Below are positions 1 through 7,218 of a stretch of 40,787 nucleotides of DNA, piece by piece (the stretch's first letter is position 1; every line of letters starts with the position of its first letter). Origin of the DNA: Hyphomicrobiales bacterium (GTDB lineage: Bacteria; Pseudomonadota; Alphaproteobacteria; Rhizobiales; Rhizobiaceae); the NCBI GenBank assembly GCA_900466605.1, contig UBMU01000025.1, positions 1 to 40,787 of the forward strand, given 5' to 3'. Both the position numbers and the translations under genes were made by a program. The notes under the pieces were generated by a model that did no database searches, was not told where the DNA came from, and saw only the letters and a list, made by a program, of their open reading frames with translations.

Positions 1-161
1 CCGCCCGATTACGCATGCTTTGGGCTGCTAGGATATCAGCCCGCTCGGTGAGGGTGGCCGTTTCCTCCTGGAGTCGCTCGGCGATCGGATCGCGGACAGC
101 TCGATGGACAGGCCCCCCCTAGAGCCGTATGCTTTTACGGTCCTTTGCGGAGGCCACCGGC

Positions 162-1928
162 ATGCCAGATCAGCGGATTCAGAGGAAGCTGGTGGCCATT
201 CTGGCAGCCGATGTTGTCGGCTACTCGAGACTGATGGGGCTGGACGAAGAGAAAACGCATCGAACTCTCGCCGCACATCTTACAGAACATATCGAGCCGT
301 GCATTTCCGCCCATGGCGGACGGATTGTAAAGAGAATGGGCGATGGCCTGCTCTCTGATTTTCCAAGCGTCGTTGACGCCACGCGATGTGCCGTCGAGTT
401 TCAAATGGGAATGCACAGGCGAAGCGAAGGAGTTCCTCCTCAAGAGCAAATTCGGTTTCGGATCGGCATCAACGTCGGTGACATCATCACCGAGGCGAAT
501 GACATCTACGGAGACGGCGTGAACGTCGCCGCGAGGCTACAAGAAGTTGCAGAGCCGGGCGGCGTCTGCATTTCAGAGGACGCCTACCACCATTTGCGAA
601 ACCACCGCGACCTGAAAGCAGAGTCAATCGGCCAACAGAAGCTGAAGAATATCGCCGACCCTGTCGGGGCATATCGCATCCTTTTTGACGGCGCGGCGGT
701 CGCCGTTCCATCTCTGCTGGTGCCCGAGACTCCATCGGTCGCCGTTCTGCCGTTCGAAAATCTTAGCCACGAACCGGACGAGGAGTATTTCGCCGACGGT
801 GTCGTGGAAGACATAACGACCGCCCTTACCCGTATGCGACATCTTTTCGTGATCGCCCGCAATTCAACCCGTGGCTACAAGGGAAGCGACATCGGCGTGA
901 AGACGATCGGACGAGAACTCGGAGTTCGATACCTGGTTGAGGGAAGCGTACGCAGAGCTAGCGGGCGCCTTCGGATTTCCGCCCAGCTCGTGAACGCAAG
1001 CTCGGGCATCCACCTCTGGGCAGATCGTTTTGACGGGACCACGGCTGAAATCTTCGATCTGCAAGACCAGATCGCCGTGTCGATCGTCGGCGCGATCACG
1101 CCTAAGCTGGAGGAAGCCGAGATCGATCGGGCTAAAAGAAAGCCAACAGAGAGTCTCGACGCCTATGATTATTACCTTCGTGGCCTTTGGGCGTTTGATC
1201 GGACAACCATCAGCAGATCAGCCGTCGATGAAGCGCTGCAACATTTCATGGCGGCAATCGAAAGAGACCCGACATTTGCTGTCGCTTACGCACGCGCGGC
1301 GCGTTGCTTTGCCACCAGAAAAAGCAACGGCTGGATGAGCGATCCCGTCGCCGAGACCGTCGAAGCTACGAGGTTAGCGAGACGATCAGTTGAACTCGGG
1401 TGGGATGATGCGATCGCGCTTACCTACGGCGGCTACGTCCTCGGCTACGTAAGTGGCAACCTAAAGGACTGTGCCGCCTGCATCGACCGTGCCTTGGCGC
1501 TTAACCCAACCCTTGCCGCAGCCCTGGGCGTCAGCAGTTGGGTAGAGGCGTGTTCGGGTCGACCGGAAACCGCGATTGAACGTGCTGGCCTAGCCATGCG
1601 GCTAAGTCCTTTCGATCCACGCATGGCCGCATGGCAGTTCAATACGGCGCTCGCCTGCTTCTGCGCTGCACGATATGACGACGCGATCGACTGGGCGGAG
1701 AGATCAATCCGAGAACAACCATTTTATCCAAGCGCCCTGCGGGTCGCGGCTGCAAGTTATGCAATGGCGGGGTTGACCAAGGAGGCCCATGAGATGTCCG
1801 AACGCCTGCATCAGCTCGATCCCGCCCTACGCCTCGCTACTCTTTCCAAGATCCTACCGCCCTTTCAACGTGCAGAAGACAGGAGTCGTTACATCGAGGC
1901 ACTGAAGATGGCAGGATTGCCTGAATAG
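162..1928 (+). CDS. Class III adenylate/guanylate cyclase with TolB-like and TPR regions
   Basis: Predicted to make cyclic AMP from ATP; 588 residues, no clear membrane segment. The N-terminal cyclase domain (about 8-170) keeps the class III residues: metal Asp17 in ADVVGYS, metal Asp61 in MGDGLLSDF, and Asn121/Arg125 in YGDGVNVAARLQ. Residues about 195-330 (from PSVAVLPFENLS) resemble the TolB/FlgO-like domain common in rhizobial cyclases, with the typical LVEGSVRR and HLWADRFDG stretches. The rest is helical, Ala-rich and TPR-like. The start at 162 is chosen because GGAGG (149-153) lies 8 bases ahead; an in-frame ATG at 129 lacks such a site. It stands alone on the plus strand. The cyclase call is firm; nucleotide choice (ATP over GTP) and the role of the middle domain are inferred. 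Confidence 0.9.
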   Translation: MPDQRIQRKLVAILAADVVGYSRLMGLDEEKTHRTLAAHLTEHIEPCISAHGGRIVKRMGDGLLSDFPSVVDATRCAVEFQMGMHRRSEGVPPQEQIRFRIGINVGDIITEANDIYGDGVNVAARLQEVAEPGGVCISEDAYHHLRNHRDLKAESIGQQKLKNIADPVGAYRILFDGAAVAVPSLLVPETPSVAVLPFENLSHEPDEEYFADGVVEDITTALTRMRHLFVIARNSTRGYKGSDIGVKTIGRELGVRYLVEGSVRRASGRLRISAQLVNASSGIHLWADRFDGTTAEIFDLQDQIAVSIVGAITPKLEEAEIDRAKRKPTESLDAYDYYLRGLWAFDRTTISRSAVDEALQHFMAAIERDPTFAVAYARAARCFATRKSNGWMSDPVAETVEATRLARRSVELGWDDAIALTYGGYVLGYVSGNLKDCAACIDRALALNPTLAAALGVSSWVEACSGRPETAIERAGLAMRLSPFDPRMAAWQFNTALACFCAARYDDAIDWAERSIREQPFYPSALRVAAASYAMAGLTKEAHEMSERLHQLDPALRLATLSKILPPFQRAEDRSRYIEALKMAGLPE

Positions 1929-2138
1929 CGTAGGCGCAAGCGCTTGAGAGCTTTGCGGGCCGGCTTGCCGGACCAGAGTTGGAGGAACTCCACGCGGGAA
2001 GGACGGTATGTGATGGACCGCTATGGGCCGAAAAGTGACAAAGGTGCGTTGTTGGATCCGAGACGCATCGGTGGCATTTGCCTACAACTGCGTCCTGCGC
2101 CTTTCGGCCTGGCGTCGCGTTGTCTTTGTGGGAACAAC

Positions 2139-2168
2139 AAAAAACGGCTGCAGGGATGCAGCCGTTTT
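2139..2168 (-). terminator. Intrinsic terminator of rcdA
   Basis: A perfect stem pairs AAAACGGCTGCA (2141-2152) with TGCAGCCGTTTT (2157-2168) around a GGGA loop, 27 bases past the rcdA stop. Read on the minus strand it is followed by a T-rich run. It may also act in the plus direction for the cyclase gene, where TTTT follows the stem. Confidence 0.85.
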
Positions 2169-2194
2169 CATTCATGAATTCCGATTGAAGAGCT

Positions 2195-2710
2195 TCAGTT
2201 GTTGCCGAAGGCCGTCTGCAGCAAGCTCAGCTGAGCCTGAACGCTGTTCTGGTTGTCATGGACGATCGGCGCTTCGGCCGGACGATAGATTTCACGATCG
2301 AGCAGGGCGACGCGGTTCTGAAGGCGTAGTGAGCGTTCGATCAGGTCGCGGAAAGATTCCGGCAGATCGCCCCAGCCCGGTGCGTTGCGGTCGACATTGA
2401 AGCCGTCCAGCCGGACCTTGTTCTTTTCGGCCAGAACCTGATCGCGCGACATCTCGCCATTGTTGACGGCGCGCTGCAGCAGCAGCCAAGAGGCCATCTG
2501 CATGAGACGGGTGGTCAGGCGCATCGACTCTGCAGCATAGAGAACGGACGCCATGCGCGGCAGAACCTTGGAGGCATTGCGACCCTGGCCATCGAGATAG
2601 GCGGCGGTTTCTTCAACCAGCGACATGCCTTCCGAATATAGTGTCTTGAACTGCGAGGATGCGGCAGCGCGACCTGCAAAACTGATTGTGTTCAATCCAA
2701 GCTCTGACAT
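2195..2710 (-). CDS. rcdA: RcdA-family protease adaptor (DUF1465)
   Basis: A 171-residue soluble helical protein of the DUF1465/RcdA family. In Caulobacter RcdA works with CpdR and PopA to deliver the cell-cycle regulator CtrA and other substrates to the ClpXP protease at the pole; rhizobial homologues are thought to do the same. The protein has the family's three-helix pattern and length, with a disordered tail after about residue 140. AGGGA lies about 9 bases before the ATG. The gene has its own terminator, and a full-consensus CtrA-like box (TTAA-N7-TTAAC) lies about 126 bases upstream, which suggests control by the protein it helps destroy. Family assignment is by recognition of the sequence; function is transferred from Caulobacter. 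Confidence 0.85.
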   Translation of the reverse strand: MSELGLNTISFAGRAAASSQFKTLYSEGMSLVEETAAYLDGQGRNASKVLPRMASVLYAAESMRLTTRLMQMASWLLLQRAVNNGEMSRDQVLAEKNKVRLDGFNVDRNAPGWGDLPESFRDLIERSLRLQNRVALLDREIYRPAEAPIVHDNQNSVQAQLSLLQTAFGNN

Positions 2711-2835
2711 TTAAATAGTCCCTGTTGCACGCATCTACTTATGGTCAGGTAACGCCAGCCGAAGGCAAAAAGTTTCTTCGGCCGTCCTTTATGCTTTTAA
2801 GATGGTAGCTTTAGCGGAATTGCGCAAGGCGTTTC

Positions 2836-2851
2836 TTAAGAAAGGGTTAAC
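2836..2851. promoter_or_regulatory. CtrA-like box upstream of rcdA
   Basis: TTAA (2836-2839), seven bases, then TTAAC (2847-2851) matches the full CtrA consensus TTAA-N7-TTAAC. It lies between the sRNA terminator and the rcdA start, 126-141 bases upstream of the ATG. An exact match is unlikely by chance in GC-rich DNA of this length. No convincing -10 element could be fixed. Confidence 0.7.
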
Positions 2852-2885
2852 TTCCACAGTTTCGTGGAAATGGTCCCCAGCGCAA

Positions 2886-2915
2886 TGAAAAAAGAAGAGC
2901 CGCAAAAGCGGCTCT
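2886..2915 (-). terminator. Intrinsic terminator ending the candidate sRNA
   Basis: AGAGCCGC (2896-2903) pairs with GCGGCTCT (2908-2915) around AAAA. On the minus strand the stem is followed by TTCTTTTTTC. It lies 173 bases past the DUF1192 stop, so it fits a separate short transcript better than the protein gene. Confidence 0.85.
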
Positions 2916-2999
2916 CAAGGTAAAACAGGGAGAAAAATCAGACCAATTCACCGCATGGAAAACTGTCTGAAATCCAGAGAAGATCTGGATGAGTACAGT
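2886..2999 (-). ncRNA. Candidate trans-acting small RNA upstream of rcdA
   Basis: About 110 nt on the minus strand with the plan of an Hfq-type sRNA. The 5' hairpin pairs ACTGT/ACAGT (2995-2999 with 2962-2966) outside and ATCCAGA/TCTGGAT (2984-2990 with 2972-2978) inside. A middle part without obvious pairing holds TTTTTCTCCCTG (2937 to 2926), complementary to a Shine-Dalgarno AGGGAG, and an intrinsic terminator closes it. A -10-like TATAAG (3010-3005) precedes the start, and a CtrA-like box covers the -35 region. No protein frame was found. Existence is inferred from structure only; it may match an already catalogued rhizobial sRNA that I cannot name. Confidence 0.6.
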
Positions 3000-3004
3000 A
3001 ATAC

Positions 3005-3030
3005 CTTATAAAGCTTAATGGCCGCTTAAA
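3005..3030 (-). promoter_or_regulatory. Predicted CtrA-dependent promoter of the sRNA
   Basis: TTAA (3015-3018), seven bases, then TTAAA (3026-3030) is a CtrA-like box with one deviation. It overlaps the place where the -35 should be, four bases from a -10-like TATAAG (minus, 3010-3005). The -35 itself (AGGTTT) is poor. A weak -35 covered by a CtrA box is the usual layout of CtrA-activated promoters. Confidence 0.5.
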
Positions 3031-3087
3031 CCTGTGCCGGTTTAGTGCCTTTCGCGTCGATGATTACCGCTTCAAAGGGGTGCTAAC

Positions 3088-3279
3088 TCACGAGCGGAAG
3101 AGGCTTTCGGCAGCTGATCTTGTCGATGTCTTGCTGGCCGCCTCTGCCTCTATTCTCACGATCTCGGCTTTGAGCAGATCAACGCGTGCTCGCAACTCGT
3201 CAACCGATAGTGTGGAGAGGTCGGCACCGACCTCATGCGCAATCTTCTTCTGCGGCCGGTCGTCTTCGATGAAGCTCAT
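3088..3279 (-). CDS. DUF1192 family small protein
   Basis: A 63-residue protein of the DUF1192 family, conserved in Rhizobiales. It begins MSFIEDDRPQKK, has an acidic and basic head, then a short amphipathic coiled-coil-like helix (LSVDELRARVDLLKAEIVRIEAEAA split over about residues 24-48) and ends in the typical SAAESLFR. GGAGG lies 7 bases before the ATG at 3279; an in-frame TTG two codons earlier is less likely. It follows the MFS gene by 22 bases and is probably cotranscribed with it. No function is known for the family. Confidence 0.85.
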   Translation of the reverse strand: MSFIEDDRPQKKIAHEVGADLSTLSVDELRARVDLLKAEIVRIEAEAASKTSTRSAAESLFRS

Positions 3280-3301
3280 ATGCAATCCTCCCTTGTCTGC
3301 C

Positions 3302-4582
3302 TCAGTTATATTTTAGGGCAGGATCTCCGGTTTCGGGAGTCTTGCCGGTGCCACGATCGGCAAGCGACATGCTTTCGGGCGTCAGCGTTTGCGAAGTCGC
3401 CGTGGGAATGGTCGTGAAGGCGTCGCGATCGCCGACCGGAACGGCCGCACGCATGCGGCTGCGAATGATGGCATAGGCGGTGATCAGTACATGCGCGATC
3501 GCCGTCACCAGGAAGAGGGCATGCGGATTGATCATCGACATGACAGGGCCGCCGATGGTCGGACCGATAATGGTGCCGATGCCGTAGAGGAGCAGTAGTC
3601 CGCCTGAGACCTTCACGAAGTCCTCGGAGGAAGCATAGTCGTTGGCGTGTGCAACGGCGATCGGATAGAGCGTGTTGGCAACGGCGCCATAGAGCACGAC
3701 GAGACCGATGATGAAGTACGGCGAGGAGGGCTGCAGGACCGCCAGCAGCAGGCCTGCGAGAGCAGCAATCGCGGACATTGCAGCGAGGACATGGCGGCGG
3801 TCGATCCGGTCGGAGAGGCGACCTGCCGGCAACTGCATCACAGCACCGGCGAAGATGGTGGCGCTCATCATGATGGCGATGCTGGTATCGGAAAGGCCGG
3901 AACCCGCGCCGAAGACAGCGCCCAGTGTCCCGTAGGCGCCGTTGGCGATGCCGACGAGGAGAATACCGAGGCAGGAGACCGGGGAGTTGCGGTAGAGGGC
4001 CGGCAGATCAAGCTTCACGGCCTTCAGTGGCTGCGGTGAGGCTGCGGTCGAGAGCGTCGTCGGCAACATCGCGATGCAGTAGAAGATGCCGCAGATCATG
4101 AAGAGGACAGGCGTGCGCACATCCTCGAGCGGGATCATCATCTGGCCCGCGACAACGCCGAAGAGCGTGATGGCGATATAGAGCGAGAAGATTGCACCGC
4201 GGCTCTCGTTGGTCGCGCGCTCGTTCAGCCAGCTTTCGATGATCATCGATGTGCCGGCCGTCGCAAAGCCGGTCACGGCGCGGAGCAACACCCACCAGAC
4301 CGGATGAATGATGATCCCGCTGACAAGTGCGATGATCGCGATAATTGCAATGAAGCCGGAGAAAGCACGAACATGGCCGACACGGCGCACCAGTTTCGGG
4401 GCGACGAGGCAGCCGATCACGAAGCCAGCCGCCCAGGATGTGCCGAGCAGGCCGAGGGTGGTCGTCGCGTAGCCTTCCAGGTTGCCGCGCACGGGAAGCA
4501 GTATACCCTGCAACCCATTGCCCATGAAGAGAAAGAGCGTCCCGAAGAGAAGCGAGGCGACGGAAAGCAGGTTTCTTTTCAT
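3302..4582 (-). CDS. MFS transporter
   Basis: A 426-residue inner-membrane permease of the major facilitator superfamily with about 12 hydrophobic segments. The loop after segment 2 reads VAPKLVRRVGHVR and the loop after segment 8 reads LPAGRLSDRIDRRH, both versions of the family's G-x-x-x-D/E-R-x-G-R-R motif. The C-terminal tail after about residue 385 is hydrophilic. It resembles the YcaD/YfkF-type sugar-efflux-like group, but substrate cannot be read from sequence. The start at 4582 (MKRNLL) places the first membrane segment at the N terminus; longer frames reach 4669 but add a non-hydrophobic leader and no better ribosome site. It leads into the DUF1192 gene. Confidence 0.88.
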   Translation of the reverse strand: MKRNLLSVASLLFGTLFLFMGNGLQGILLPVRGNLEGYATTTLGLLGTSWAAGFVIGCLVAPKLVRRVGHVRAFSGFIAIIAIIALVSGIIIHPVWWVLLRAVTGFATAGTSMIIESWLNERATNESRGAIFSLYIAITLFGVVAGQMMIPLEDVRTPVLFMICGIFYCIAMLPTTLSTAASPQPLKAVKLDLPALYRNSPVSCLGILLVGIANGAYGTLGAVFGAGSGLSDTSIAIMMSATIFAGAVMQLPAGRLSDRIDRRHVLAAMSAIAALAGLLLAVLQPSSPYFIIGLVVLYGAVANTLYPIAVAHANDYASSEDFVKVSGGLLLLYGIGTIIGPTIGGPVMSMINPHALFLVTAIAHVLITAYAIIRSRMRAAVPVGDRDAFTTIPTATSQTLTPESMSLADRGTGKTPETGDPALKYN

Positions 4583-4754
4583 ATACCCAGACTCTATGCG
4601 TTGAATGTCAAAGGACATATGGCAACAAGTAGTGTTGCCCAGCCTCGAGATGATTGATTGTGCCCCCAAATGCCTTTACGGCATGAATAAATGCAGTCGT
4701 GACGCGAAAAAATGTCCGTCCTGTGACATTCAGAAGAGATGGAAAAATAAAGAC

Positions 4755-4919
4755 ATGACAAAGCTGATCGCGCTGCTGCTCATCCTGGCGATGGCGATTC
4801 AGCTGATCAAGCCGCTGGGTGTTCCCGGGCTGCGGCGTCGTATGGATTTCTGGAAGATCGCGCTGATCGCTTTCGCGATCTGGGCGGTGGCACTGATCGG
4901 ACGGGATCTGTTCGTCTAG
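4755..4919 (+). CDS. Small two-segment membrane protein
   Basis: A 54-residue hydrophobic protein with two predicted membrane helices, about 4-18 (LIALLLILAMAIQLI) and 32-47 (FWKIALIAFAIWAVAL), joined by a short basic loop (PGLRRRMD). The frame is open further upstream, but the 5' extension is Cys/Lys-rich and unlike a protein leader, so the ATG at 4755 is chosen. The ribosome site is weak. Its TAG stop overlaps the TAG stop of the convergent phzF gene within the tetramer CTAG. I do not recognise a named family. The regular membrane pattern makes it a likely real gene. Confidence 0.7.
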   Translation: MTKLIALLLILAMAIQLIKPLGVPGLRRRMDFWKIALIAFAIWAVALIGRDLFV

Positions 4920-5833
4920 TACGCGATTTCGCCGCGCATGACCGGAGTGCATTTGCCCGAGATCGTCACGTCGGTGACGATGCCGTCGGTCTTGACGACA
5001 TCGATCCCTATGAGACTGCGGCGTCCCATCTCGACGCCCTGCTCGATGGTCAGCGAGACATTCATGTTCGCATCCGCCTCCAGCGAAACGAGGTAGGCGC
5101 CGAGTGCCGCCGAGGCGCTGCCGGTTGCCGGATCTTCCGGCACGTTGTCGAGTGGCGCAAACATTCGCGCGCGGATTGTCCAGGGCGCCTCCTCAGAGCG
5201 GACATAGACGAACAGCGAGAAGTCATGGTTGCCTTCGACGGTCGGACAGGCGGCATCCTGAAAATAGGCGAGATTCGGGCGGGCGCGGCCGAGCGCGGCA
5301 AGGTCCGCAAGTTCGGCGAAAACGAAGCTCAAGCCTACCGATGCGACAACCGGTCTATGCCTGGCTATGCGGACTTCCTCCGGCTCGATCGCGATGCAGC
5401 GGGCGACGGTCTGCTCGGGTATCGCCTTGCCTATGGCGAGCGGCTTCGGGGCGCGGATGGATGCCGACAACACCTCTTCGCCGCTGCGCTTCAATTCGAC
5501 TTCGACGAGGCCGGCCTGCTCCTCGAAGCGCAGGCTATCGCCGACCGGCCGCCCGAAGACCTGCCCCTGCTGACCAAGCACGTAGGCTGTTCCGACATTC
5601 GGATGTCCGGCGAAGGGCACTTCCGTGGTGGGGGTGAAGATGCGGACGCGGGCAGTATTTTCCGGGGCTTCCGGCGGTAGTATGAAGGTTACCTCCGAGT
5701 AGCCGAATTCGGCCGCGATGTTCTGCATGTCGGCATCAGTCAGTCCACGCGCGTCGGTCATCACTGCCAGCGGGTTGCCTTCGAAGCGGCTGGAGGTGAA
5801 GACATCGACGGTTGTGAATGCGACGGTTTTCAT
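4916..5833 (-). CDS. PhzF family isomerase-like protein
   Basis: A 305-residue cytosolic protein of the PhzF/diaminopimelate-epimerase fold. PhzF itself isomerises trans-2,3-dihydro-3-hydroxyanthranilate in phenazine synthesis, but most family members have unknown substrates and no phenazine genes lie here. Family marks: FEGNPLAVM (18-26), catalytic Glu47 in GYSEVTF, FAGHPNVGTAYVL, and the C-terminal DPATGSASAALGAYL glycine loop. GGAG lies 6 bases before the ATG. It stands alone and converges on the small membrane gene with shared stop bases. Family is certain; substrate is unknown. Confidence 0.92.
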   Translation of the reverse strand: MKTVAFTTVDVFTSSRFEGNPLAVMTDARGLTDADMQNIAAEFGYSEVTFILPPEAPENTARVRIFTPTTEVPFAGHPNVGTAYVLGQQGQVFGRPVGDSLRFEEQAGLVEVELKRSGEEVLSASIRAPKPLAIGKAIPEQTVARCIAIEPEEVRIARHRPVVASVGLSFVFAELADLAALGRARPNLAYFQDAACPTVEGNHDFSLFVYVRSEEAPWTIRARMFAPLDNVPEDPATGSASAALGAYLVSLEADANMNVSLTIEQGVEMGRRSLIGIDVVKTDGIVTDVTISGKCTPVMRGEIAY

Positions 5834-5910
5834 GGTGGCTCCGATCTGCTGACGCCTGATTTTTATCGGCGAACCGTGGCCTGAAGAAGCAGAAAACTTG
5901 TCGCCGTCAC

Positions 5911-5943
5911 AAAGAAAAAAACCGGCCGCGCTGTGCGGCTGGT
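5911..5943 (-). terminator. Intrinsic terminator of fbaB
   Basis: ACCGGCCGC (5921-5929) pairs with GCGGCTGGT (5935-5943), with one mismatch. On the minus strand a TTTTTTCTTT tract follows, 29 bases beyond the fbaB stop. Confidence 0.85.
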
Positions 5944-5971
5944 TCGTTTGTCTCGTCAGTCGAGTAGCGCC

Positions 5972-6997
5972 TTACGCGGCCTTCTCGAGGTCCTTCTTCC
6001 AGCTCCCCTTGGCGGCGAGGCTGTTCATCTCGGCGCGGTGGGCAAAGGCGCGCTGACCGGCGGCGACGTTTTCCGGTTTGCCACCCCAAGCCTTCAGCGC
6101 GGTATCCTGCAGAGCGCGGCCGTAGGAGAAGGTGACCGCCCACGGCAGGTCGTAGCCGGAGTTGATCGCGGAAAGATGCGCCGTCGCTTCTTCGCTGGAC
6201 TGGCCGCCGGAAAGGAAGGCAATCCCAGGAACGGCAGACGGAACGGTGCGCTTCAGCACCTCGACCGTGCGCTCGGCAACCTCGGCAACCGATGCCTTAC
6301 GAGCATTCTTGCCGTCGATGACCATGTTCGGCTTGAGGATCATGCCTTCAAGGCTGACGCGGGCATCGGCGAGTTCTTCGAAGACCGTGCGTAAGGTCCA
6401 TTCCGTCACTTCAGCGCAACGGTCGATATTGTGGTCGCCAGGCTTGCCGTCCATCAGGCATTCAGGTTCGACGATCGGCACGATGTTGGCCTGTTGGCAG
6501 AGTGCCGCGTAGCGGGCGAGAGCGTGGGCGTTGGCCTTCATGGAGCCCCACGTGGGCAGGGTGGAGGAGATTGCGATAACGCCGCGCCATTTGGCGAAGC
6601 GGGCGCCGGCTTCGTAGTATTTTGCCAGGCGGTCTGCGAGGCCGTCGAGGCCTTCGGTGATGGTTTCGCCGGGATAGGCTGCCATCGGCTTCGCGCCGAT
6701 ATCGACCTTTATGCCCGGAATGCTGTCGGCAGCGCGGATGATGTCGACGAAGGGCGTGCCGTCCGCTGCCTTCTGGTGGAGGGTTTCTTCATAGAGGATC
6801 ACGCCGGAAATATACTGACGCATTGCGTCGTCGGTGCGGAACAGCATTTCGCGATAGTCGCGACGGCTCGTTTCCGTCGATTCAAGTCCGATCGTATCGA
6901 ACCGCTTACCGATCGTTGCTGTCGATTCATCCGCTGCAAGTAGCCCGCGGCCACCAGTTACCATACGCACGGCAATGTCTTCCAAACGTTCGCTCAT
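5972..6997 (-). CDS. fbaB: Class I fructose-bisphosphate aldolase
   Basis: Cleaves fructose 1,6-bisphosphate to dihydroxyacetone phosphate and glyceraldehyde 3-phosphate, or runs in reverse in gluconeogenesis. This is the eukaryote-like class I (Schiff-base) enzyme of 341 residues. The Schiff-base lysine is Lys222 in MILKPNMV. Other active-site positions are present: Asp24 in LLAADEST, Lys136 in FAKWRG, Glu177 and Glu179 in IVEPE, and the phosphate-binding FLSGGQ. GGAGA sits about 7 bases before the ATG. It is transcribed alone, between the pgk terminator and its own. Tandem LacI-family-like operators lie about 95-125 bases upstream. The symbol follows rhizobial usage; the sequence is not of the archaeal-type FbaB family. 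Confidence 0.95.
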   Translation of the reverse strand: MSERLEDIAVRMVTGGRGLLAADESTATIGKRFDTIGLESTETSRRDYREMLFRTDDAMRQYISGVILYEETLHQKAADGTPFVDIIRAADSIPGIKVDIGAKPMAAYPGETITEGLDGLADRLAKYYEAGARFAKWRGVIAISSTLPTWGSMKANAHALARYAALCQQANIVPIVEPECLMDGKPGDHNIDRCAEVTEWTLRTVFEELADARVSLEGMILKPNMVIDGKNARKASVAEVAERTVEVLKRTVPSAVPGIAFLSGGQSSEEATAHLSAINSGYDLPWAVTFSYGRALQDTALKAWGGKPENVAAGQRAFAHRAEMNSLAAKGSWKKDLEKAA

Positions 6998-7090
6998 ATC
7001 GTTCTCTCCACAGCAAAAAAATCGTCAACCAATAGATATAGGTCGCGGATAACAGAAGTTTATGGGTGGGAAAACGGCGGCAAAATCCTT

Positions 7091-7122
7091 TGAAACGTTT
7101 GAATTTTTTTTAATCGTTTGAA
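7091..7122. promoter_or_regulatory. Tandem LacI-family-like operators upstream of fbaB
   Basis: TGAAACGTTTGA (7091-7102) is one base from the perfect palindrome TGAAACGTTTCA, the type bound by Cra/FruR-like LacI-family regulators. A second, weaker copy TTAATCGTTTGA follows at 7110-7121. The shared CGTTTGAA repeats 19 bases apart, near two helical turns, on either side of a T run. In rhizobia the LacI-family PckR, which I recall as controlling gluconeogenic genes, is the obvious candidate. Confidence 0.6.
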
Positions 7123-7145
7123 AGTTTGGGCTTTTGCGGGTGCAC

Positions 7146-7181
7146 TGAGCAAAAGACCGCGGAGCTTTCGCGCCGCGGTCT
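7146..7181 (-). terminator. Intrinsic terminator of pgk
   Basis: AGACCGCGG (7154-7162) pairs perfectly with CCGCGGTCT (7173-7181). On the minus strand TTTTGCTC follows. It lies 38 bases past the pgk stop and separates pgk from fbaB. Confidence 0.8.
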
Positions 7182-7218
7182 ATCTACATGTAAAATTTGT
7201 TAAATCTGGTTGCCCGGA

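Noticed and set aside
2..118. Open minus-strand frame at the left edge with a coiled-coil-like sequence (AERLQEETATLTERADILAA).
   Set aside because: Only 39 codons, bounded by a stop at 119-121 and with no start codon except one near the edge. It could be a gene remnant, but nothing confirms it.
2956..3012. Plus-strand 18-codon frame opposite the sRNA candidate, with AGGGAG upstream.
   Set aside because: The Shine-Dalgarno-like bases are more than 20 bases from the ATG, and the hairpins fit the minus-strand RNA better.
4605..4754. Upstream extension of the 54-residue gene containing four Cys residues.
   Set aside because: It looked like a zinc-binding leader, but the spacing fits no known motif and it lies in the MFS promoter region. 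The inner ATG gives a clean membrane protein.
4916..5833. Phenazine biosynthesis cluster, from the PhzF homologue.
   Set aside because: No other phz gene lies nearby; PhzF-like proteins are common without phenazines.
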